DNA of 5,250 bases, from contig PMCH01000130.1 in the NCBI GenBank assembly GCA_003154055.1, positions 37,420 through 42,669 of the forward strand, in the 5' to 3' direction. The translations under genes and the position numbers were made by a program. Within the stretch, counting starts at the first letter, position 1. Every line of letters starts with the position of its first letter. The notes beneath the pieces are model-generated. The model made no database searches. It saw only the letters and a program-made list of their open reading frames with translations, and was not told the origin of the DNA. This document shows positions 1-4,979 of this stretch, one piece after another. Source of the DNA: Acidobacteriaceae bacterium (lineage in GTDB: Bacteria > Acidobacteriota > Terriglobia > Terriglobales > Acidobacteriaceae).

Positions 1-741
1 GAAGCGATCCTCAAGCAGTACATCGATCCGGGCCTGGGTCTGGAGCCGTTCCAGGCGCGCAAGATCGCTTTCAGATTGGGATTGGCCGGCGCGCAGATTA
101 TTCCAGCGGTGAAGTTTCTGACCAGCCTCTATCGGGCGTTTCTCGATACCGACGCTTCATTGCTTGAAATCAATCCCTTCATTACGACCACCGATGGCCG
201 CCTCTTTGCCCTCGACGCCAAGATGAATTTTGACGACAACGCGCTCTTCCGTTACCCCGACATCCGCGACCTGCGCGATGTGACGGAGGAAGATCCGCTC
301 GAGGTTGAGGCGTCCAGGCACAACCTCAACTACATCAAACTCGACGGCAATGTGGGCTGCATGGTGAACGGCGCCGGTCTCGCCATGGCCACCATGGACA
401 TCATCAAGTACGCGGGCGGCATGCCGGCCAATTTCCTCGACGTGGGCGGCGGCGCGACCGCCGAGCAGGTTGCGTACGCCTTTGAAATCCTGCTGAGCGA
501 CAAGAACGTGCGCGCCGTGCTGATCAACATCTTCGGCGGAATTCTGCGTGTCGACACTTTGGCCACCGGTGTGGTCGAGGCCGCCAAGAAAACGAACATC
601 AAGCTGCCTATTGTCCTGCGCCTCGAAGGTACCAACGTTCAGGAAGGCAAGCAGATCCTGAAAGATTCAGGGTTGAATTTTACGGTCGCCGAAACCATGA
701 AGGACGCAGCAGAAAAAGTGGTAGCGGCCGCGAGGGGCTAG
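1..741 (+). CDS. sucC: Succinyl-CoA synthetase (ADP-forming) beta subunit, 5'-truncated by window edge
   Basis: This is the beta subunit of succinyl-CoA synthetase, a TCA-cycle enzyme that converts succinyl-CoA, phosphate and NDP to succinate, CoA and NTP in the cytoplasm. The reading frame is open from base 1 and ends at TAG 739-741, giving 246 residues. The TTG at 76 is only an internal codon, because in-frame family sequence continues upstream of it. Residues 56-59 are EINP and Asp72 lies in LDAK. These match the Mg-binding residues of the ATP-grasp domain (Glu197, Asn199 and Asp213 in E. coli) with the same spacing, so about 141 N-terminal residues lie outside the window. The C-terminal ligase domain has GCMVNGAGLAM, NFLDVGGGAT, NIFGGI and VRLEGTN. 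sucD follows after 48 bp, the usual operon arrangement. The identification is very secure. Confidence 0.98.
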   Translation, partial: EAILKQYIDPGLGLEPFQARKIAFRLGLAGAQIIPAVKFLTSLYRAFLDTDASLLEINPFITTTDGRLFALDAKMNFDDNALFRYPDIRDLRDVTEEDPLEVEASRHNLNYIKLDGNVGCMVNGAGLAMATMDIIKYAGGMPANFLDVGGGATAEQVAYAFEILLSDKNVRAVLINIFGGILRVDTLATGVVEAAKKTNIKLPIVLRLEGTNVQEGKQILKDSGLNFTVAETMKDAAEKVVAAARG

Positions 742-743
742 TC

Positions 744-771
744 GCGGGTGGCGAGTAACGAGTTGCGAGTT
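744..771. repeat. 7-bp tandem repeat array, sucC-sucD gap
   Basis: Four consecutive degenerate 7-bp units start two bases after the sucC stop: GCGGGTG, GCGAGTA, ACGAGTT, GCGAGTT. The array fills more than half of the 48-bp gap and is followed by a T-rich spacer and a weak purine stretch (GAAAGTGAG) ahead of the sucD ATG. The units share a CGRGT core. The function is unknown. The same 7-bp periodicity recurs in the next three gaps. Confidence 0.7.
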
Positions 772-789
772 TTTTGAAAGTGAGCACTC

Positions 790-1668
790 ATGGCAATCCT
801 GGTTAATAAAAGTACAAGGCTGATCGTGCAGGGCCTCACCGGCCGCGAAGGAACGTTTCACGCCAAGGCCTGCGCTGCCTACGGCACACAGGTCGTCGGC
901 GGAGTCACGCCCGGCAAGGGCGGCACCACGCACGAGGGCTGGCCGATCTTCAACACCGTGCAAGAGGCTGCGGACAAGACCGGCGCCAACGCCACCGTCA
1001 TCTTTGTTCCCCCGCCGTTTGCGGCCGACGCCATCATGGAAGCCGCCGACGCCGAGATTGAACTGATCGTCTGCATCTCCGAGGGCATCCCCACGCTCGA
1101 CATGGTGCGCGCCTGGGACTTCCTGCAGGACCGCCGCTCCCGGCTCATCGGCCCAAATTGCCCGGGCATCATCTCACCGGGAAAGTGCAAGGTCGGCATC
1201 ATGCCGGGGCACATTCACAAGGAAGGCAGCGTGGGCATCGTGTCGCGCTCGGGCACGCTGACCTATGAGGCCGTGCACCAACTCACCCAGCGCGGCATCG
1301 GGCAATCGACCGCCCTCGGGATTGGCGGCGACCCGATCATCGGGACGAATTTCGTGGACGCGCTCGACCTGTTCAACCGTGACCCCCAGACCGAGGCCGT
1401 GATCATGATCGGCGAGATCGGCGGCAACGCGGAAGAAGTCGCGGCCGACTTCGTGAAGACCCATATGAAGAAACCCGTGGTGGGCTTCATTGCCGGACAG
1501 ACCGCGCCTCCGGGACGCCGCATGGGCCACGCCGGCGCCATCATCTCTGGCGGCAAAGGCACGGCGGCAGAAAAAATCGCTGCCATGGAGAAAGCCGGGA
1601 TCAAGGTAGCGAAGTCCCCCGCCGATATCGGCGAGACGCTGGTAGCAGCGCTGGGAGCAAAAGTTTAG
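790..1668 (+). CDS. sucD: Succinyl-CoA synthetase alpha subunit
   Basis: This is the alpha subunit of succinyl-CoA synthetase. It binds CoA and carries the phosphohistidine that passes phosphate to the nucleotide. The protein has 292 residues, normal for the family. The N-terminal Rossmann-type CoA-binding domain shows LIVQGLTGREGTFH (residues 11-24) and KGGTTHEG (43-50). GPNCPGIISPGKCKVGIMP (121-139) and VSRSGTLTYEAV (151-162) are classic SucD blocks. The active-site histidine is His247 in GRRMGHAGAI, equivalent to E. coli His246. The C-terminal ligase half includes the phosphate-binding GEIGGNAEE (208-216). The ATG at 790 is the natural start, since the CoA-binding domain begins within ten residues. 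The Shine-Dalgarno is weak (GAAAG/GTGAG). Translation may depend partly on the nearby sucC stop 48 bp upstream, which is inference. Confidence 0.98.
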   Translation: MAILVNKSTRLIVQGLTGREGTFHAKACAAYGTQVVGGVTPGKGGTTHEGWPIFNTVQEAADKTGANATVIFVPPPFAADAIMEAADAEIELIVCISEGIPTLDMVRAWDFLQDRRSRLIGPNCPGIISPGKCKVGIMPGHIHKEGSVGIVSRSGTLTYEAVHQLTQRGIGQSTALGIGGDPIIGTNFVDALDLFNRDPQTEAVIMIGEIGGNAEEVAADFVKTHMKKPVVGFIAGQTAPPGRRMGHAGAIISGGKGTAAEKIAAMEKAGIKVAKSPADIGETLVAALGAKV

Positions 1669-1684
1669 AGCCGTACGCTTGGGT

Positions 1685-1719
1685 CCTGAGACCCGTTACC
1701 TGAGACCTGACACCTGACC
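1685..1719. repeat. 7-bp tandem repeat array abutting the ndk start codon
   Basis: Five consecutive 7-bp units are CCTGAGA, CCCGTTA, CCTGAGA, CCTGACA, CCTGACC. They end one base before the ndk ATG at 1721 and fill most of the 52-bp sucD-ndk gap. Rotated by one base, the main unit is CTGAGAC, one substitution from the CTGAGAA unit found after ndk. The array therefore occupies the whole ribosome-binding region of ndk, which has no recognisable Shine-Dalgarno. Function unknown. Confidence 0.72.
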
Positions 1720-1720
1720 T

Positions 1721-2146
1721 ATGAAAACACTGCAACGCACTCTGACCATCATCAAGCCCGACGCGGTCAAGAAGAACGCGGTCGGAGACATCATCGAGCA
1801 GTTCGAAAAAAACGGATTCCACATCCTTGCCATCAAGATGCTGGAGATATCCAAACACCAGGCGGAGCATTTCTACGCGGTGCACGCGAGCAGGCCGTTC
1901 TACAACTCGCTCACGGATTTCATGTCGAGCGGCCCCATCGTGGCGTTGGCGCTGGAAAAGGAAAATGCCATCGCTGATCTCCGCAAGCTGATGGGCGCTA
2001 CCAACCCGGCCAACGCCGAAGAAGGCACCATCCGCAAGAAGTGGGCCTCGACCATCGAGTACAACGCGATCCATGGCTCCGATGCGGATGACACGGCTCG
2101 CTATGAACTGAGCTTCTTTTTTGCCGGGTACGAACTTGCTAGATAA
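1721..2146 (+). CDS. ndk: Nucleoside diphosphate kinase
   Basis: Nucleoside diphosphate kinase transfers the gamma-phosphate of an NTP (usually ATP) to other NDPs through a phosphohistidine, balancing cytoplasmic (d)NTP pools. It has 141 residues, the usual bacterial length. Every canonical active-site residue is present at the standard number: Lys12, Tyr52, Phe60, Arg88, Thr94, Arg105, Asn115 and the catalytic His118 in NAIHGSD. The N-terminus (RTLTIIKPDAV) confirms the ATG at 1721. The gene follows sucD by 52 bp on the same strand and is probably cotranscribed. Pairing with succinyl-CoA synthetase places NTP production next to NTP redistribution, which is inference from context. The upstream region is a 7-bp repeat array with no Shine-Dalgarno, and a large inverted repeat starts at the base after the TAA stop. 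Confidence 0.98.
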   Translation: MKTLQRTLTIIKPDAVKKNAVGDIIEQFEKNGFHILAIKMLEISKHQAEHFYAVHASRPFYNSLTDFMSSGPIVALALEKENAIADLRKLMGATNPANAEEGTIRKKWASTIEYNAIHGSDADDTARYELSFFFAGYELAR

Positions 2147-2231
2147 GTTCTCAGTTCCCGGTTCTCAGTTCTCAGTTTCCGTCACGCGGGCCTGAGGTTT
2201 CACTGAGAACTGGGAACCGAGAACTGAGAAC
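2147..2231. repeat. Imperfect 30-bp inverted repeat built from opposed 7-bp arrays
   Basis: The left arm 2147-2176 is made of GTTCTCA/GTTCCCG units. The right arm 2202-2231 is made of TGAGAAC/TGGGAAC/CGAGAAC units. The arms are reverse complements at 28 of 30 positions. One difference is a G-U wobble and the other an A-C mismatch in + strand RNA, and A2146-T2232 adds an outer pair. The loop is 25 nt (2177-2201). A further TGAGAAC unit lies at 2238-2244. The left arm begins immediately after the ndk stop. In RNA this would be a strong hairpin that could limit read-through or protect the sucCD-ndk transcript 3' end. There is only a TTTT (2235-2238) after it, so it is not a canonical intrinsic terminator. 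Confidence 0.85.
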
Positions 2232-2253
2232 TGATTTTGAGAACTGGACTTCT

Positions 2254-2439
2254 ATGCCTCTCGTTCAAATAACCATGCTCCAAGGCCGCACCGCCGATCA
2301 GAAACGCAAGATCGCCCAGCGCATCACCGATACGATGGTCGAAGAAGCGGGGGCGCGCCGTGAAGCCATTGTCGTGACGTTTATTGAAGTCTCGAAGGAA
2401 AGCTATGCTTCGGGCGGCGTTCTGATGGCGGACAAGTAA
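2254..2439 (+). CDS. 4-oxalocrotonate tautomerase family protein
   Basis: This is a short tautomerase of the 4-oxalocrotonate tautomerase (4-OT) family. These enzymes use an N-terminal proline, exposed after removal of Met, as general base for keto-enol chemistry, and they usually act as hexamers. It has 61 residues, normal for the family. Visible features are MPLVQITMLQGRT (catalytic Pro2, Arg12), a helix around residues 15-32, a second beta strand AIVVTFIEV, and the C-terminal turn ESYASGG with Tyr51 in the position of the conserved aromatic. Numbered without Met, Arg11 is present but residue 39 is Val instead of the substrate-binding Arg of Pseudomonas 4-OT. The true substrate is therefore unknown and classical catechol meta-cleavage is unlikely. 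The start codon follows a 7-bp repeat region, with only a weak GGA as Shine-Dalgarno. It converges on the ABM gene. Confidence 0.9.
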   Translation: MPLVQITMLQGRTADQKRKIAQRITDTMVEEAGARREAIVVTFIEVSKESYASGGVLMADK

Positions 2440-2486
2440 AGCCAGTTCCCAGGGGACCCTTTCGGAAGCTGCGCCCATCTATCTCT

Positions 2487-2535
2487 GAGAACTGAGAACT
2501 GAGAACTGGGTACTGGGTACTGGGTACTGAGAACT
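2487..2535. repeat. 7-bp tandem repeat array with two unit types
   Basis: Seven perfect contiguous units: three GAGAACT (2487-2507), three GGGTACT (2508-2528), then one GAGAACT (2529-2535). The array sits in the 104-bp gap between the convergent tautomerase and ABM genes and ends 8 bp before the ABM stop codon. GAGAACT is the same unit, in the same orientation, as the right arm of the inverted repeat at 2202-2231. The last unit can form only a 4-bp hairpin with the TCTC at 2538-2541. I see no intrinsic terminator in this gap. Confidence 0.92.
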
Positions 2536-2543
2536 GGTCTCCC

Positions 2544-2831
2544 CTACCCCAGCGGCTCGAACAGATGTCCCTCGACCCGGTCAGCGATCTTGGGCAGGTC
2601 TTTTTTTGCGTATTGCAGGAAGTGCGGGGCGGTGCGGTGCGCCTCGATCGCGGCGTCATCTTTGTACTGCTCGTAGATGAAGAACCGGCGCGGATCGGTC
2701 TTGTGTTTGTGTACCTGATACACGACGCAGCCCGGCTCTTTGCGCGACTCGGCGGTAAGTTTTTCGAATACTGCCGCCACTTCGGACTCTCGTCCGGTCT
2801 TTGCCATCCAGGTCACCGCTAATACCACCAT
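2544..2831 (-). CDS. ABM-domain (antibiotic biosynthesis monooxygenase) protein, YgiN-like
   Basis: This is a small ferredoxin-like alpha/beta-barrel protein of the antibiotic biosynthesis monooxygenase (ABM) superfamily. Members are typically dimeric and include cofactor-free quinol monooxygenases (YgiN), haem-degrading enzymes and others, so the reaction cannot be fixed from sequence. It has 95 residues, a normal single-domain length. Strand 1 is VVLAVTWMAK (2-11). A helix follows around 15-30, then EPGCVVYQVHKH (32-43), RRFFIYEQYKDDAAIEAHRTAPHF (48-71) with the family YExY..D..A...H...HF pattern, and a final strand VEGHLFEPL (87-94). ATG 2831 has a good Shine-Dalgarno six bases upstream. 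The gene starts 35 bp after the purA stop on the same strand, so it is probably read through from purA. No haem-ligand pattern of IsdG type is obvious, and a YgiN-like quinone-linked role is inference. Confidence 0.9.
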   Translation of the reverse strand: MVVLAVTWMAKTGRESEVAAVFEKLTAESRKEPGCVVYQVHKHKTDPRRFFIYEQYKDDAAIEAHRTAPHFLQYAKKDLPKIADRVEGHLFEPLG

Positions 2832-2837
2832 CCTTCG

Positions 2838-2841
2838 CTCC
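2838..2841 (-). promoter_or_regulatory. Shine-Dalgarno of the ABM gene
   Basis: On the minus strand GGAG lies six bases before ATG 2831, which supports that start. It falls inside the 35-bp gap after purA, so the gene can be translated independently from a purA read-through transcript. Confidence 0.6.
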
Positions 2842-2866
2842 GTTCTGCTCTGTTCTCGTGCTTGGC

Positions 2867-4207
2867 TCAGGCCCGAACTGCCGGGCTCTTGATTTCCTTC
2901 AGGCCCAACCGGCTCACAAATTCGGGAACCAGGATCGTCTGGTCACGATCCGGCCCGGTAGAAATCATCCCCACGCGCGCCCCAGTTTCTTTCTCGATGA
3001 AGGTCAAGTATTCGCGCGCCGCCTTGGGCAGACCCTCAACCGTCGTGGCTCCCTGGGTCGACGTGGCCCAGCCCGGCATGGTGCGGTACAGGCACTCGAT
3101 CTTCTCGTATCCGCAGGCTTGCGCCGGAATTTCGGCCGTCTCCTTGCCGTCCACTTTATATCCCACGCACACCGGAATCTCAGTTAAGTGGTCGAGAACG
3201 TCCAGCTTCGTGACCACCAGCCAGGAGATTCCGTTAATCATGCCAGCGTAGCGAAGCAGAGGCAAATCGAGCCAGCCGGTTCGGCGCGGACGTCCCGTCA
3301 CCGCGCCGAATTCGTTGCCCCGCTTGCGCAGGTCCTCGCCTTCCGCACCGAGCGCCTCGCTCGGAAACGGTCCACCGCCAACCCGCGTGCAGTAAGCCTT
3401 AGTAATGCCGATGACTGTGTCAATCGAGGTTGGCGGCACTCCGGTGCCGGTCGCTGCTCCACCGGAGGTCGCGCTCGACGACGTGACGAACGGATAGGTG
3501 CCGTGATCGATGTCGAGCATGGTGCCCTGCGCACCTTCGAAGACGATGGATTTGCCCTCTGCCAACGCCTTGTTCAGCAGCAGGGCCGTGTCGCAAACAA
3601 AAGGCGCGATTTTCTCCGCAGCTTCGGAATATTCCTTGAACATCTTGTCGGCATCCAGCGGGTCGGAATTGAACAGCGCATGCGCGATCATGTTCTTCTC
3701 GCGGCACGCATTCTCGATGTGCGTGCGCAGCAGTACAGTGTCAAGCAGGTCGGCGACCCGCAGACCACGCCGGCCCATCTTATCTTCGTAAGCCGGTCCG
3801 ATCCCGCGCGAAGTGGTACCAATCTTCACCCGGCCCGGCGCGTTCTCCGAGCCCAGTTCCATCATGCGGTGGTAGGGCAGGATGACCTGCGCGCGGCTCG
3901 AGATGAACAGATTCTTGTCCACCGTCACGCCCCCGGCGCGCAGTGTTCCCACTTCCTTCAGGAAAGCCAGTGGATCGAAAACTACGCCATTCCCGATGAC
4001 GTTGATGCAGCCCGGCCGCAGAATCCCGCCCGGCACCAGTTGCAGGATGAACTTCTTCCCATGGATGATGACCGTGTGTCCCGCGTTGTGGCCGCCGGCA
4101 TAGCGGGCTACCACCGAGTAGGTCTGGGTGAGCACATCGACAATCTTGCCCTTGCCTTCGTCGCCCCATTGGGCGCCAACAATGACCGCTGTTTTGCCTC
4201 TGTTCAA
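2867..4207 (-). CDS. purA: Adenylosuccinate synthetase
   Basis: PurA condenses IMP and aspartate to adenylosuccinate with GTP hydrolysis, the first committed step from IMP to AMP in the cytoplasm. It has 446 residues, slightly longer than the usual ~430. Motifs in order are the IMP/GTP-binding GAQWGDEGKGK (11-21, catalytic Asp16), NAGHT with catalytic His44, TTSRGIGPAYEDKMGRRGLR (131-150), FEGAQGTMLDIDHGTYPFVT (223-242), ATG.GVPP (252-259), TRVGGGPFPSE (274-284), TGRPRRTGWLD (304-314), the guanine-recognition TKLDVLD (333-339), and STGPDRDQT near the C-terminus. The start is TTG 4207. The nearby ATG at 4212 is out of frame and runs into TGA, while GGGAG lies six bases before the TTG. The ABM gene lies 35 bp downstream, and a PilZ-like gene ends 188 bp upstream on the same strand. 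Confidence 0.98.
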   Translation of the reverse strand: MNRGKTAVIVGAQWGDEGKGKIVDVLTQTYSVVARYAGGHNAGHTVIIHGKKFILQLVPGGILRPGCINVIGNGVVFDPLAFLKEVGTLRAGGVTVDKNLFISSRAQVILPYHRMMELGSENAPGRVKIGTTSRGIGPAYEDKMGRRGLRVADLLDTVLLRTHIENACREKNMIAHALFNSDPLDADKMFKEYSEAAEKIAPFVCDTALLLNKALAEGKSIVFEGAQGTMLDIDHGTYPFVTSSSATSGGAATGTGVPPTSIDTVIGITKAYCTRVGGGPFPSEALGAEGEDLRKRGNEFGAVTGRPRRTGWLDLPLLRYAGMINGISWLVVTKLDVLDHLTEIPVCVGYKVDGKETAEIPAQACGYEKIECLYRTMPGWATSTQGATTVEGLPKAAREYLTFIEKETGARVGMISTGPDRDQTILVPEFVSRLGLKEIKSPAVRA

Positions 4208-4213
4208 TTCATA

Positions 4214-4218
4214 CTCCC
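4214..4218 (-). promoter_or_regulatory. Shine-Dalgarno deciding the purA TTG start
   Basis: On the minus strand GGGAG is followed by six bases (TATGAA) and then the in-frame TTG at 4207. The alternative ATG at 4212 lies only one base from the GGGAG and encodes ATG-AAT-TGA, so it cannot be the PurA start unless the sequence has a one-base error. Upstream in this frame the only other near-starts are a CTG at 4240 and an ATT, before a TGA at 4247-4249. Confidence 0.6.
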
Positions 4219-4345
4219 GTGGAATTTGGGCAACCGCCAGGCCGCGTCATGATCGCAAACAGTATGGCCGCACACACTGCTTGCCCCGCGGCTGGTAATG
4301 GACTTGAAAACTGGGGTGATCGGCGGAGCCTGGTGTGTACGTCCT

Positions 4346-4375
4346 AGCATACCGAATCGGGCTGTGGAGGGGCAA
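4346..4375 (-). promoter_or_regulatory. Possible sigma70-type promoter for purA
   Basis: Read on the minus strand, TTGCCC (4375-4370) is followed after 18 bases by TATGCT (4351-4346). Each box matches the sigma70 consensus at four of six positions. Transcription would start near 4339 and leave a leader of about 130 nt before the purA TTG. The rest of the 188-bp gap (4208-4395) holds no gene I can support. Such box pairs arise often by chance, so this is tentative. Confidence 0.25.
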
Positions 4376-4395
4376 ACGAGGAAAGCGGCTTGCGC

Positions 4396-4878
4396 CTATC
4401 TTCCGGATGAAATCGTGGCTGCCAGGCGGCGCACGCTGAGGAGCAGTTTGCTGAATGTCTGCCCCGCTTGCCCGCCGCTGTCGGCGTCACTGAAGCCTTC
4501 CGCCACCATTTGCGCCGCGGCAGCTTTGAACCGTTCCGCACTGGCGTCATCCATGGCAAGAAAGCGGAAAGCCTGGGCCAGCGGGATGCCGTCGGCGCCA
4601 GTCTGAAGAAATTCCACATGGGCCGAGACTTTCCCAAATACGGTCTTCAACTCCATGCCGCCCATCGTGCCCCGTGGAATCGGTCCTTTGGCGAGAATAG
4701 CCGAGCCACCCGTCAATGAAAGACGCTGAATGACGCCCACGAACTGGCGGTCATCCACCGTGAATAGCGCGCGTTCGCTGTTCGGGACGCAGATGCGCGG
4801 CGGGCGGCCGCGCTTCCGCGAGTTGGGTGGCTTTACTGGCACGATTGGAAGCATCGCAGCCAGGTAAGGGGCGGTCAA
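4396..4878 (-). CDS. PilZ-like domain protein with AT-hook-like N-terminus
   Basis: This is a soluble 160-residue protein with no signal peptide or membrane segment. The middle, ERALFTVDDRQFVGVIQRLSLTGGSAIL (35-62), followed by GTMGGMELKTVFGKVSAHVEFLQTG and AFRFLAMD (103-110), resembles the beta-barrel of a PilZ domain, the c-di-GMP receptor family. The usual (D/N)xSxxG motif is RLSLTG (52-57), with Arg at the first position. An RxxxR is present only as RKRGR (21-25). That same stretch, KRGRPPR (22-28), fits the AT-hook core (R/K-G-R-P), which binds the DNA minor groove. c-di-GMP binding is thus uncertain, and the N-terminus might instead contact nucleic acid. Residues 111-135 are predicted helical. 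The start may be TTG 4878 (AGGT five bases upstream) or ATG 4854, which would give 152 residues. It lies upstream of purA on the same strand, with a 188-bp gap that suggests separate transcription. Confidence 0.6.
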   Translation of the reverse strand: MTAPYLAAMLPIVPVKPPNSRKRGRPPRICVPNSERALFTVDDRQFVGVIQRLSLTGGSAILAKGPIPRGTMGGMELKTVFGKVSAHVEFLQTGADGIPLAQAFRFLAMDDASAERFKAAAAQMVAEGFSDADSGGQAGQTFSKLLLSVRRLAATISSGR

Positions 4879-4979
4879 GGTTACCTGCGTGCTGCGATCC
4901 CCGCGGGGAGCGGGCTTTGACTGCCTGGCCTTAGGCTCGTGAACGGCGCCCTACGGCGTTCTTGTAGACTGAAATCCCG

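Noticed and set aside
76..78. TTG as a start of a short SucC-like protein
   Set aside because: The same frame is open to base 1 and encodes matching SucC sequence, so the gene is cut by the window and not short.
2147..2238. Canonical rho-independent terminator after ndk
   Set aside because: The stem is about 30 bp with a 25-nt loop and only TTTT three bases after it. It is kept as an inverted repeat that may still affect transcripts.
2200..2478. Minus-strand open frame, with a neighbour at 2381-2659, giving SQFSVPSSQ-like peptides
   Set aside because: These peptides are translations of the 7-bp arrays (21 bp gives seven residues). The rest is antisense to the tautomerase, with no family resemblance.
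2147..2535. CRISPR array
   Set aside because: Units are 7 bp, contiguous, and have no spacers. No cas gene is present.
3188..4252. 354-codon open frame on the + strand, opposite purA
   Set aside because: It lies antisense to an unmistakable PurA, has arginine-rich composition without any family motif, and is expected from GC-rich third-position bias.
4290..4335. tRNA-Ser-like anticodon loop CTTGAAA at 4303-4309
   Set aside because: The flanking bases do not pair into an anticodon stem and no T-arm GGTTCGAATCC-type sequence or acceptor stem is present.
4917..4945. mutM promoter based on TTGACT
   Set aside because: The -35-like box is good, but at 16-18 bp spacing no sequence resembles a -10 box.
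4941..4961. Small hairpin GAACG...CGTTC upstream of mutM as an operator
   Set aside because: It is a five-base stem plus a broken two-base extension, too weak to distinguish from chance in GC-rich sequence.
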